A program made the translations under genes and the position numbers. The notes under the pieces were generated by a model. It ran no database searches. It saw only the letters and a program-made list of their open reading frames with translations, and was not told the DNA's origin. This document shows positions 50,822 through 61,834 of a DNA stretch of 64,000 nucleotides, one piece after another (positions within the stretch are counted from its first letter, which is position 1; the number at the start of each line of letters is the position of its first letter). Location of the stretch: contig CAKTLJ010000007.1 in NCBI GenBank assembly GCA_934572535.1, positions 1 through 64,000 of the forward strand, read 5' to 3'. Source of the stretch: an uncultured Eubacteriales bacterium. Its GTDB lineage: Bacteria > Bacillota > Clostridia > Oscillospirales > Oscillospiraceae.

Positions 50822-50940
50822 AAGCGACAAACTGAACAGGCCGGGGGACTCTCCCTGGGGCCGGGTCACGCTCCGTGGCAGTGGATGCACATCCGCAGGA
50901 CAGTCATTACGATCACTGGACCCGTGGGTGTCTTTTTTTA
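50822..50940 (+). ncRNA. Probable NiCo (czcD-type) riboswitch with terminator
   Basis: The segments AAACTGAACAGGCC, GGGGCCGGGTCACG, a GCA before a GTGGAT...ATCC helix with GCACA in the turn, and CAGGACAGT occur in the order of the four-helix NiCo/czcD aptamer. The outer helix ACTG/CAGT closes it. A GACCC/GGGTGTC stem followed by seven T (50918-50939) can act as the expression platform. The next gene is a cation diffusion facilitator, the usual partner. Metal binding should relieve termination and switch on export of Ni/Co. Confidence 0.75.
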
Positions 50941-50988
50941 CCCAGCTCGCAGCTGCCGCAGAGAGCCAGCACAAAGGAGGTTTCTCTC

Positions 50989-51894
50989 ATGACCCAAACC
51001 CGATCCTTCCAGCAGGTGGCCACCCGAGTCTCCCTCGTGAGCATCGTGGGCAACCTGGTCCTGTCCGCCTTCAAGCTCTTCGCCGGGGTGTTCGGCCACT
51101 CCGCCGCCATGGTCAGCGACGCCGTCCACTCCCTCTCGGACGTGTTCAGCAGCATCATCGTCATCCTCGGCGTGCGCATCGCCGCCCGGGAGCCGGACAA
51201 GGAGCACCCCTACGGCCACGACCGCTTTGAATGCGTCGCCGCCGTCCTCCTGGCCGTCCTGCTCTTCCTGGTCGGCCTGGGCATCGGCGTCGGCGCGCTT
51301 CGCACCGTCCTCTCCGGGGGCTACGAGGCCCTGTCCGTCCCCGGCTGGCTGCCCCTGGTCGCCGCCGTCGTCTCCATCGCCGTCAAGGAGGCCATGTTCT
51401 GGTACACCAAGGTCAACGCCGACCGCATCCAGTCCCCCGCCCTCATGGCCGACGCCTGGCACCACCGCAGCGACGCGCTCTCCTCCGTGGGGGCGCTCAT
51501 CGGCATCGGCGGGGCGCGGCTGGGCTTTCCCATCCTGGACCCCGTCGCCAGCCTCGTCATCTGCCTGTTCATCCTGAAGGCCGCCGCCGCCATCTTCAAG
51601 GACGCCATCGACCGCATGGTGGACCACGCCTGCGACCAGGAGACCGAGGCCGCCCTGCGGCAGTGCGCCCTGGACCAGAAGGGCGTCCTGGGGGTCGATC
51701 TGCTCCAGACCCGGGTCTTCGGCAGCGTCATCTACGTGGACATGGAGATCGCCGCCGACGGCAGCCGCCCCCTGCGGGAGGCCCACGCCATCGCGGAGAC
51801 CGTCCACGACGCCATCGAGACCGCCTTCCCCCAGATCAAGCACATCATGGTCCACGTCAATCCCTATACAGAGACAGAGAGCCCGGAGAGCTGA
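50989..51894 (+). CDS. Cation diffusion facilitator (CDF) metal efflux transporter
   Basis: 301 residues from ATG 50989 (AAAGGAGG upstream). Six membrane segments. Metal-site residues are in helix 2 (MVSDAVHSLSDVFSS) and helix 5 (LMADAWHHRSDALSSVG). These carry Asp-x-x-x-His/Asp patterns of HxxxD/DxxxD type, and helix 5 has a HHRSD variant. The C-terminal cytoplasmic domain (RVFGSVIYVDMEIAADGSRP, IKHIMVHVNP) is the metal-sensing dimer domain. The NiCo-like leader suggests nickel or cobalt as substrate, whereas sequence alone would allow Zn, Fe, Mn, Co or Ni. Confidence 0.92.
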   Translation: MTQTRSFQQVATRVSLVSIVGNLVLSAFKLFAGVFGHSAAMVSDAVHSLSDVFSSIIVILGVRIAAREPDKEHPYGHDRFECVAAVLLAVLLFLVGLGIGVGALRTVLSGGYEALSVPGWLPLVAAVVSIAVKEAMFWYTKVNADRIQSPALMADAWHHRSDALSSVGALIGIGGARLGFPILDPVASLVICLFILKAAAAIFKDAIDRMVDHACDQETEAALRQCALDQKGVLGVDLLQTRVFGSVIYVDMEIAADGSRPLREAHAIAETVHDAIETAFPQIKHIMVHVNPYTETESPES

Positions 51895-51947
51895 TGCCCT
51901 CCGGGATCTTTTTTGTCGGGATGGGGGGTGCTGCACAGGTGGGACTT

Positions 51948-52098
51948 TCCCAAAACCTCCCTTGTTAAAGGGAGGGGGACCGCCGGAACGGCGGTGGAGG
52001 GATTCCGGGTTAGGACCCACGTTGTTCGGCAACGGGAATCCCCCCGTCACAGCTGGCGCTGTGCCACCCCCCTTTGACAAGGGGGGCTTGTAGGGCGG
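51948..52098. repeat. Intergenic palindromic repeat, family A (second full copy)
   Basis: Contains CCTCCCTTGTTAAAGGGAGG, GGGACCGCCGGAACGGCGGT, GGAGGGATTCC, then CGGGAATCCCCCCGTCAC, GCTGGCGCTGTGCCAC, CCCCCCTTTGACAAGGGGGG and GTAGGGCGGGGGCT. The modules match 29062-29200 in inverted and direct order. No gene is seen. Confidence 0.75.
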
Positions 52099-52102
52099 GG
52101 GC

Positions 52103-52528
52103 TCAGCCCTCCTTCTTTCGGGCCAGGAGCTGGTCGCGCACGTCCCGGTGGTCCAGCTCCTCCTCCCGCAGGGCGGCCATGCGCTGGCTCAGGGCGTGGG
52201 CCTCCTGCTTGGCGCGGGCGCAGGCCTCCAGCTGCTTGCGGGACTTGAGCAGCAGGGTCTGCCGGGTCAGGGCGCGGAAGGTCGGCTCCAGGGCGAGCCG
52301 CTGCGCCTGGAGGTCCTGGATGGCGGCCTCCTCCCGGGTCAGGGCGGCGTCCACCTCCGCCAGCGTCATGGCCTGGATCTCCTCCGAGACCGGGACGGGC
52401 TGGGCCTGGTACTCCAGGGCGTTTCGGGCCGTCTCCAGCCCCTGGCGGACGTCCTCGCGCAGGAGCGCGTCCTCCCCCTGGGCCAGGGTCACTTCTTCCG
52501 GGGATACGTTTCGTTCGTTCGTGTTCAT
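52103..52528 (-). CDS. Coiled-coil protein of unknown function (141 aa)
   Basis: ATG 52528 begins MNTNERNVSPEEVTLAQGED. Almost the whole chain is predicted helix with heptads (AEVDAALTREEAAIQDLQAQ, LEACARAKQEAHALSQRMAA, LREEELDHRDVRDQLLARKK). There is no membrane segment and one Cys. It lies 32 bases after the LtaS-like gene on the same strand and could be co-transcribed. I recognise no domain. It might be a structural adaptor, but that is a guess. Confidence 0.7.
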   Translation of the reverse strand: MNTNERNVSPEEVTLAQGEDALLREDVRQGLETARNALEYQAQPVPVSEEIQAMTLAEVDAALTREEAAIQDLQAQRLALEPTFRALTRQTLLLKSRKQLEACARAKQEAHALSQRMAALREEELDHRDVRDQLLARKKEG

Positions 52529-52560
52529 GGTTCAGATACCTCACAATCAGCGCGGGAACG

Positions 52561-54567
52561 TCAGGACCGCGGGCCCCAGCTCTCCTCCTTGGGGAGATAC
52601 TGGCCAAAAAAGGTCTCGTTCCGGTTTTTCTCGTCAAACAGGTTGTTGTACTGGACGATGGCGTACTTGTTCAGCCAGGCGGCCTCCAGGCCCTCGGCCT
52701 CGTCCAGGTCCTGGTAGCAGCCCTTGGCCTTGGAATAGTAGCCCTTGGCGCTCAGGGCGGGGATGCGCTTCTCCACCGCCTCCAGGAAGCGGTAGTAGGG
52801 GGGCAGCTCGATCCCGGCGGCCTCCAGCACATAGCGGGAGAGGTAGTTGAGGGACGTGCCCTCCAGCTGCTGCTCCTCGATGTCGAAGTTGGCCCAGATG
52901 AAGAAGGGCACGGAGTAGCGCAGGACCTCCTCGTCCAGGCTGTCGAAGGGCCTGTCGTGCAGGTCCTCGTAGAAGTCGTTGCCCAGGCTGGGGAAGTGGT
53001 CGCCGAACATGACGACGATGGTGTCCTCCGGGAAGAAGCGCAGCTCCCGCAGCAGGTACTGGACGGCCTTGTCCGTCTCGTGCAGGCAGGTCAGGTACTG
53101 CTCGGCCTTCTCGTAGCGCTTGCTGTAGCGGCCCGGGCTGAGCCAGATGGTCTGGTCGTAGTTGAGGCCCTTGTAGGTGTAGCCGCCGTGGTTCTGCATG
53201 GTGACGCCGAAGAGGAACATGGGCTGGTCCGTCTCCTTGTTCTTCACCTTGTCCACGACGTACTCGAACATCTCCTGGTCGCTGATGTACTCCCGCAGGA
53301 GGTTCTGGTTGGGGTAGTCGTCCATGAAGGTGGTCGTGGGGAAGCCCAGGTAGGGGTAGATGCGGTTTCTGGACCAGCCGTTGGCGTAGTAGGGGTGGGT
53401 GGCCTGGCTGCTGTAGCCCAGGGAGCGCAGGAGCCAGGGCAGGGCGTAGACGTTCTCATGGACGTACTGCTGGTAGGGCACGCAGCTCTCGGGCAGGAAG
53501 GCCAGGGTGTGGCCGAGGAGGAACTCAAACTCCGAGTTGGCCGTGTTGGCCCCGTAGATGGAGGCCAGGGCGTGGCCGCGGATGGTGTTGCTCTTCATGC
53601 CGTCCAGGAAGGGGGTGACCTCCTGGTTGGTGTAGAGGTCGCCCAGGAGGCTGAAGTCGGCCCAGGACTCGTTCATGATGACGATGATGTTGGGCAGGTC
53701 CTTGCTCTGCTGGGTGGCCGCTCCGGCGGCGTAGTGCTCGGCCAGCTCCTCCACGGTGTTGGCGTCGTAGCGGTCCGGCTCCTTGACGATGGAGTCCCGG
53801 ACGCCCAGGTAGAAGTTTAAATAGTAGCCGTTGTACTTGGTGCCGTAGTTGGTCCAGTTGCGGATGGCGAGGCTGCCGGAGGCGAAGTAGAGGACCACCG
53901 ACACGGCCAGGACCCAGGTCACCGACACCAGGCGGCGGCTGCGCTTCTGCATCGGGAAGGAGGGCATGGCGTAGGCCATGAACAGCAGCAGGACCATGAG
54001 GCAGAGCACGTAGACCATGGTGGCGGTGTACTCCTCCAGCCGGTACTGGCCGACCACGTTCAGGGCGGTCCCGGCGGAGCGCAGGTCCATGGGGGTCAGC
54101 TCATTGCCCCGGAACTGGTAGATCAGCCCGTTGGCGACGGCGAGGACGGACAGGGCGATGGCGGTGATGGCCACCGAGAGCTTGAACTTGGCCGTGAGGA
54201 TGAGGACGAGGCCGCAGAGGACGGTGACGCAGAGGGCGTTGAGGATGCCGTGCCAGCCCATGTCCTGCGGCCAGGTGCTGACCATCGCGTTGGGCATGAG
54301 GCTGGTGAGGAGCACCACCGCCAGCCCCCAGAGGAGGTTGGCCAGGTAGTTCCAGCGGATGCGGGGCAGGTCCAGCTTCATGCTGCCCACAAGGAGGAAC
54401 AGGGGCGCAAAGAGCAGCCCCATGCCCCAAAAGGCAAAGGCCGCGCAGAAGGCGAAGGCCGCCACCCCCAGCAGCCCGCCCACAAAGGCGCGCGTCTGGA
54501 CCTGGAGCAGCAGGGCGCCGTTGCCCCAGGATTTGATCGGTGTTTTCGTCAGGTGTTCTTGTTTCAT
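52561..54567 (-). CDS. LtaS-like sulfatase-fold membrane enzyme (lipoteichoic acid synthase family)
   Basis: 668 residues from ATG 54567 (GAGGAAGGAAAAC upstream). The N-terminal 260 residues contain several membrane helices. The extracellular catalytic domain begins NIIVIMNESWADFSLLG (metal-binding Glu), has the nucleophile Thr in GANTANSEFEFL, and the metal pair in VVMFGDHFPSLG. These match LtaS/phosphoglycerol transferase enzymes, which move glycerol phosphate from phosphatidylglycerol to a growing polymer. The start is longer than classic LtaS and the membrane part has extra helices, so the exact polymer is open. It is encoded 19 bases after the RhuM-like gene. Confidence 0.88.
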   Translation of the reverse strand: MKQEHLTKTPIKSWGNGALLLQVQTRAFVGGLLGVAAFAFCAAFAFWGMGLLFAPLFLLVGSMKLDLPRIRWNYLANLLWGLAVVLLTSLMPNAMVSTWPQDMGWHGILNALCVTVLCGLVLILTAKFKLSVAITAIALSVLAVANGLIYQFRGNELTPMDLRSAGTALNVVGQYRLEEYTATMVYVLCLMVLLLFMAYAMPSFPMQKRSRRLVSVTWVLAVSVVLYFASGSLAIRNWTNYGTKYNGYYLNFYLGVRDSIVKEPDRYDANTVEELAEHYAAGAATQQSKDLPNIIVIMNESWADFSLLGDLYTNQEVTPFLDGMKSNTIRGHALASIYGANTANSEFEFLLGHTLAFLPESCVPYQQYVHENVYALPWLLRSLGYSSQATHPYYANGWSRNRIYPYLGFPTTTFMDDYPNQNLLREYISDQEMFEYVVDKVKNKETDQPMFLFGVTMQNHGGYTYKGLNYDQTIWLSPGRYSKRYEKAEQYLTCLHETDKAVQYLLRELRFFPEDTIVVMFGDHFPSLGNDFYEDLHDRPFDSLDEEVLRYSVPFFIWANFDIEEQQLEGTSLNYLSRYVLEAAGIELPPYYRFLEAVEKRIPALSAKGYYSKAKGCYQDLDEAEGLEAAWLNKYAIVQYNNLFDEKNRNETFFGQYLPKEESWGPRS

Positions 54568-54586
54568 TGTTTTCCTTCCTCGTGTT

Positions 54587-55636
54587 TCATGGGTGCGTTG
54601 CGTGGTCCTCCAATTCCAACAGGTACTTGTCAAAATCGGATAGGAACGCGCGGTCCTGTATCACGCGATATTTTTCAAATTCAGTCTCCGCCTTGGCCCG
54701 CGCGATCTCTGCCGTGATCTTTCCCGCGTCCTGAAGGACCTCTCTGTCATCTGCCATCAGGAAGAGGTCCAGCCGCTTCGCCCAGTCCTCCATCGTCATG
54801 GGGATGCGGCGCTCCGCGCGGTCCTCTGCCAGGTCCAGGTAGGCCGACACGATCCGCTCCAACGAGCGCAGCTCCGCCTCCGTCAGATAGTTCTTCGCGA
54901 CCCGAACGTCGCTCTTTACGATCTTCCCCTCCGGCGCGGCCGCCCAGGTGGTGAGTCCCATGTGCGGTCTCTCCGCATCCGCGCGCGCATAGATCAGCTC
55001 CGCCGCCGTGTGGCCATGCACCGCGTAGTGCATCTTGTTCTGCACCTTTGCGAAAAACTGCTTTGTTGTCTTGGCGGTGCGGTCATAGTCGAGCGAGGTC
55101 GCGTAGATGTCCGTTATCTTCTGGTAAAACCTCCGCTCGGACAGGCGGATCTCCCGGATCTGCTCAAGCAGGCGGTCAAAGTATTCCGTTGTAAGCGTGG
55201 AGCCGCCGTTTTTCAGGCGCTCATCGTCCATGACCCAGCCCCGGATGGTGTAGTCCTTGACGATCCCGTTGGCCCACTTGCGAAACTGCACCGCGCGGTC
55301 ATTGTTCACCTTAAACCCGACCGCGATGATCATTTGCAGGTTGTAATGCTTTGTATCGCGGGTCACCTGACGTGATCCTTCGGTTTGAACGATTCGGAAA
55401 TTCCGAATCGTTGCAGACTCTTCTAATTCACTGTCCGCATAAATCTTTTTAATATGTTCATTTATCGTTGGCAAACCAACGCCATACACTGTGGCCATCA
55501 TCCTCTGGGTCAGCCAGATGTTCTCGTTCTCATAGCGCATCTCGATGCTGTCCTGCTGGTCGCCGATAGAGGCAACGTAGGTCAAGTATTCCGCAGCGCT
55601 GGAACGGATGGCGCCTTCCTCTTGTTTCTTTGCCAA
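54587..55636 (-). CDS. RhuM-family (virulence RhuM-like) protein
   Basis: 349 residues from ATG 55636 (AGGGAGGTAGTTG upstream). Recognised by the RhuM pattern: EMRYENENIWLTQRMMATVY, TINEHIKKIYADSELEESAT, the NLQMIIAVGFKVNNDRAVQF segment, and FRKWANGIVKDYTIRGWVMD. RhuM proteins are found in Salmonella pathogenicity island 3 and many gut bacteria, often beside mobile or restriction genes. The N-terminal part resembles phage Bro/KilA-type DNA-binding domains. Base composition is more A+T-rich than neighbours, which suggests acquisition. Biochemical function is not established. Confidence 0.88.
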   Translation of the reverse strand: MAKKQEEGAIRSSAAEYLTYVASIGDQQDSIEMRYENENIWLTQRMMATVYGVGLPTINEHIKKIYADSELEESATIRNFRIVQTEGSRQVTRDTKHYNLQMIIAVGFKVNNDRAVQFRKWANGIVKDYTIRGWVMDDERLKNGGSTLTTEYFDRLLEQIREIRLSERRFYQKITDIYATSLDYDRTAKTTKQFFAKVQNKMHYAVHGHTAAELIYARADAERPHMGLTTWAAAPEGKIVKSDVRVAKNYLTEAELRSLERIVSAYLDLAEDRAERRIPMTMEDWAKRLDLFLMADDREVLQDAGKITAEIARAKAETEFEKYRVIQDRAFLSDFDKYLLELEDHATHP

Positions 55637-55674
55637 AGCAACTACCTCCCTCGCTTTTCAAGCTGCTCTTCCGC

Positions 55675-57024
55675 TCAGGGCTGCGCGCGGGAGAGCAGGC
55701 AGACGGTCTCTACATGGTGGGTCCTGGGGAAGAGGTCGGCGGCTTCGGCCCGCTCCAGGCGGTAGCCCTGCCCGGCCAGGCGCTGGACGTCCCGGGCCAG
55801 GGTGGCCGGGTCGCAGGAGACGTAGACCAGGCGCTTCGGGTCCATGCGGACGATGGCCTCGATGACCTGGGGCGAGATCCCCTTCCGGGGCGGGTCCACG
55901 CAGATGACATCCGGGCGGATGCCCTGCCCGGCCAGGCGGAGGGCCGCCTGGCCGGCGTCGGCGCAGAAGAACTCGGCGTTTTCCACGCCGTTGCGCCGCG
56001 CGTTCTCCCGGGCGTCCTCCACGGCGGAGGGGACCACCTCCGCCCCCAGGGCCTTCTTGGCCTTCCGGGCCATGCAGAGGGTGATCGTCCCGATGCCACA
56101 GTAGAGGTCCAGGACGGTCTCCTCCCCGGTCAGGCCCGCGAAGTCCAGCGCCCGCTCATACAGCAGCTCCGCCTGGTCCCGGTTGACCTGGTAGAAGGAG
56201 GGGACGGACAGCCGGAAGGTCAGGCCGCAGAGGGTGTCCTCCAGAAAGTCCTGCCCCCAGAGGGTGCGGTGCTCCTTGCCGAGGATCACGTTGGTCTTTT
56301 CGGTGTTTACGGACAGGACCACGCCCACCAGCCCCGGCTCGGCCGCGCGGAGCAGGCCGAGGAGCGCCTCGGTCTCGGGCAGCTTCCGCCCGTTGGCGAC
56401 CACCGCGCAGAGGGACTGGCCCGCCCGGTTCACCCGCACGTAGAAGTGGCGGATGAGGCCCCGGTGGGCCTTCTCGTCATAGGCAGGGACCCGGCAGGTC
56501 TCCATCCACGCCTTGAAGGCCGTCCGCAGGCGGGTGGCGGCCAGGGGCTGGAGCAGGCAGTCCGCCGCGTCGATGACCTCGTGGCTCCTGGCCCGGAAGA
56601 AGCCCACCCGGGGGCCGTCGGCCACGGGGAACTGGATCTTGTTCCGGTACCGGTCCGGGGCCTGGGCCGCGTGGATGACCTCCACCCGGCCGTCCCAGCC
56701 GCCGATCCGCTGGAGGGCATCCTGGACCCGGCGGCGCTTCATCTCGGTCTCCTCGGCGTAGGTCATGTGCCGGAGCTGACAGCCGCCGCACTTGGGGTAG
56801 TAGGGGCAGTCGGGGCTTTGGCGGTGGGGGGACGGCTCCAGGACCTCGTTGACCTTGCCCCAGGCGGCGGTCTTGCCCACCTTCAGCAGCTGGACCCGGC
56901 ACAGCTCCCCCGCCAGCGCGCCCTTGACAAACACCGCCTGCCCGTCCAGCCGGGCCACGCCCTCGCCGGAGGCGCCGTAGCCCTCCACGCGCAGGGGATA
57001 GATCTCGTTCTTCCTTGCCGCCAT
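55675..57024 (-). CDS. rlmD: 23S rRNA (uracil-C5)-methyltransferase, RlmD/RlmCD-like
   Basis: 449 residues from ATG 57024. An N-terminal TRAM domain (LRVEGYGASGEGVARLDGQA) is followed by a 4Fe-4S cluster motif (CPYYPKCGGCQLRHM). The Rossmann methyltransferase domain shows VLDLYCGIGTITLCMA, VICVDPPRKGISPQVIE and the catalytic Cys in LVYVSCDPATLARDV. It makes m5U in 23S rRNA (U747 and/or U1939). A TATACT box near 57093 on the minus strand is the likely promoter. Confidence 0.93.
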   Translation of the reverse strand: MAARKNEIYPLRVEGYGASGEGVARLDGQAVFVKGALAGELCRVQLLKVGKTAAWGKVNEVLEPSPHRQSPDCPYYPKCGGCQLRHMTYAEETEMKRRRVQDALQRIGGWDGRVEVIHAAQAPDRYRNKIQFPVADGPRVGFFRARSHEVIDAADCLLQPLAATRLRTAFKAWMETCRVPAYDEKAHRGLIRHFYVRVNRAGQSLCAVVANGRKLPETEALLGLLRAAEPGLVGVVLSVNTEKTNVILGKEHRTLWGQDFLEDTLCGLTFRLSVPSFYQVNRDQAELLYERALDFAGLTGEETVLDLYCGIGTITLCMARKAKKALGAEVVPSAVEDARENARRNGVENAEFFCADAGQAALRLAGQGIRPDVICVDPPRKGISPQVIEAIVRMDPKRLVYVSCDPATLARDVQRLAGQGYRLERAEAADLFPRTHHVETVCLLSRAQP

Positions 57025-57240
57025 ATCCGCTCGCTCCCTCCCCCCGGGGCGGACCCCGTGGAAATTGTTACAAATCTGTTAAGCTGTAGTATACCACAAA
57101 TGCGCGGCCGTGAACAGTGTCGATTTTTCCCTTGGCGCTTTATTTGGATCTCTTCCCGAAATTCACGTCTTTCCTTTGTAGAAATTGTATTGTCTCGTGT
57201 GCGCCGCAGAAGGCCGTCCGCCCTCTTCTCCAAAAACAAC
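57025..57240. other. Intergenic region upstream of the rlmD-type gene
   Basis: It holds a minus-strand TG-n-TATACT box near 57093. A segment at about 57120-57175 (CCCTTGGCGCTTTATTTGGAT, TTCCCGAAATTCAC) is nearly repeated at about 58878-58912, upstream of secA. I see no gene. Confidence 0.45.
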
Positions 57241-57496
57241 GGCTGGCAGCCGAAGCTGCCAGCCGAGAGAGTGTCAAAAAAGCCTCGCAGAGTTCGCGGC
57301 CCGCAGGCCGCGAAGAAAGTGAGATCCTGTTCTCCGGCGGCGTGTACGTCGGAGAACATACTGCTCAGGCCGCAAGTGTGGGTCCTGTGCGCCAGAGGCG
57401 CACAGGACCTGCGCGCGGCGGCCTGCCATCCCCTTCTGTCGGAAAAGGCGCAGCCTTTTTCGACAAGCTGACGGCTGGCAGCCGAAGCTGCCAGCC
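57241..57496. repeat. Structured intergenic element, family B (copy 2), six consecutive hairpins
   Basis: Hairpins in order: GGCTGGCAGC/GCTGCCAGCC with CGAA loop (57241-57264); TTCGCGGCC/GGCCGCGAA (57293-57314); TGTTCTCCG/CGGAGAACA (57328-57358); a 13-bp GGTCCTGTGCGCC/GGCGCACAGGACC (57381-57409) inside CAGGCCGC/GCGGCCTG; TGTCGGAAAAGGC/GCCTTTTTCGACA (57437-57465); then the first hairpin again (57473-57496). Shared words link it to 19195-19330. It is non-coding. Confidence 0.8.
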
Positions 57497-57522
57497 GAGA
57501 AACGTGTTTCCTTCCTCTTGTC

Positions 57523-58746
57523 TCAGGATAGCGCCGCGCAAGCCAAAAAGCCAAATCCCTGCGCGATCCCGCGGGCATCCGCCTCGGCCCAGCGCGTGAG
57601 CAGGTCCCCCTCCACGGCGGCCTTCCGAACTTCCGGGACCGTGTGCATCCCGTGCTCAATGATGATCCCCGGGACCCCGACCTCGGCCGCCCCCCGAAGA
57701 ACGCCGTAGTACTCGCGTCCCTCCCGGTCCCGCCGAAGAAATACGGACCCAGGCAGATCCAGGCCATCGTTATACGCCTCCGTCCATGGTTTGATCTCAT
57801 GCGGCAAAGCGGGCTCGAACGCAGCGGTCGCCCCCACGCCGCACTGAAAGCTGGCTTGGGCCAGCTGGGCCCCAATGGCATTGGCCGCCCGCAGCGCGGT
57901 CTCCGACTCGCACGCCGGTTCGTTCAGGAGCAGAACGGGCTTGTTGATCCCGATCGGCTGCGCACAGGTCGGGTAGCCATTCGCATGGTCCTCGTTTGCA
58001 TTGCTGTGAAGAGACACAAACAGATCGCACGCCGCTTCTCCCGCATACGCGCCGCGCAAGCTAAGGTGCGCGGAATCCAGGCTCTCGTCGGAATAGCCGC
58101 CCAACGTGATCGTTCCGTCGGTCCGGGTCATGCAGCTGTCGATCCCATAGTTCTCCTTCAACTCTGCGCGCAAGGTCTCGCCGAGGCAGAGCATGGCGTC
58201 TCCCTCTGTGTAGCCGTTCTCGATCTGATTGACCCCGGCGTAATGCCCTGGGTCAATGCAAACCATCAAATTGCTGGCCAGCACAGGTTGGCTCTGCACG
58301 CAAAAAGCCTTCGTGCTGTCCCGCGGCTCCAGATCAATGACATACAAGAATTGCTTCGCTGCCGCCTCGGGCAGCGCATCCAGGAAGGTCACCGGAGCGC
58401 CCGTCGCACTTCCATCCGAGGCGATCTCGCCCACGAGCGCCCATTCACCCGGCTGTCCATCGCGCCGGACTTCACATCGCTTTACGAAATAGGTCTCCAC
58501 CTGCCCGTCCAACGTATCCGGCCAAGTGAGCCGGAGCCTCTGCGGGGAAAGGCGTTGCGTTTGGATCTGCGCCCTGGAAAGGCCGAGCGTCTGCCTCTCC
58601 TCGTTCAAAACCCCGTTCGTCGGCTCTCCGGCGGGTCCCGTTCCGGTTTCTTTTGCTTCCGCTGCTTCTGCTCCCGCCGCACAGCCTGCGGTCCAGAAGC
58701 AAATGAGGAGCAGCAGCGCGGCGATCCGCTTTCCACAGTTCTTCAT
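57523..58746 (-). CDS. N-acetylmuramoyl-L-alanine amidase (Amidase_3) lipoprotein
   Basis: I start at ATG 58746, nine bases after AGGAAG; an ATG at 58764 would add six residues. Signal peptide with a Thr-Ala-Gly-Cys lipobox near residue 18. Residues about 60-145 form a fibronectin-III-like domain (LSPQRLRLTWPDTLDGQVET). The amidase domain has the zinc ligands: VCIDPGHYAG (His), a Glu in IENGYTEGD, VSLHSNAN (His), and the catalytic Glu in GIIIEHGMHTV. It cleaves the amide between MurNAc and the stem peptide, outside the membrane. The region around it is slightly A+T-richer. Confidence 0.87.
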   Translation of the reverse strand: MKNCGKRIAALLLLICFWTAGCAAGAEAAEAKETGTGPAGEPTNGVLNEERQTLGLSRAQIQTQRLSPQRLRLTWPDTLDGQVETYFVKRCEVRRDGQPGEWALVGEIASDGSATGAPVTFLDALPEAAAKQFLYVIDLEPRDSTKAFCVQSQPVLASNLMVCIDPGHYAGVNQIENGYTEGDAMLCLGETLRAELKENYGIDSCMTRTDGTITLGGYSDESLDSAHLSLRGAYAGEAACDLFVSLHSNANEDHANGYPTCAQPIGINKPVLLLNEPACESETALRAANAIGAQLAQASFQCGVGATAAFEPALPHEIKPWTEAYNDGLDLPGSVFLRRDREGREYYGVLRGAAEVGVPGIIIEHGMHTVPEVRKAAVEGDLLTRWAEADARGIAQGFGFLACAALS

Positions 58747-58999
58747 CAAAAAACGCTTCCTCATACCAGACGCTCTGCTTCCACGTTCTTCATGAAGCAG
58801 AGCGCTTACTATTCTTATAGTATATCAAAAAGCTTCTGCGCTGAAAAGTCCGTTTTCAAAAAACTGTCGTTTCTTCCCCCGGAACTTTATTTGGATTTCT
58901 TCCCGAAATTCACAGATTCTTCTTTTTTCTCTCTGACAAATGTGATATAATACCATGAATCTGGGTCCATGTGCCCAGGCTTCTGCCTCTGCAAACCAC

Positions 59000-59019
59000 A
59001 AGCGGCGCGCCGCTTTTTT
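59000..59019 (+). promoter_or_regulatory. Terminator-like hairpin in the secA leader
   Basis: A perfect palindrome AAGCGGCGCGCCGCTT followed by six T sits 18 bases before the secA ATG, with the GAAAGG ribosome site right after. An extended -10 (TGATATAAT, about 58943-58951) lies upstream. It could tune secA expression by premature termination. Confidence 0.5.
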
Positions 59020-59037
59020 GAAAGGATCTATCCAACT

Positions 59038-61788
<2,751 letters not shown>

Positions 61789-61834
61789 GCCCGCCCCATC
61801 CCCGCCAGAGCCGCACATGACCGCGAGGTGCTTT

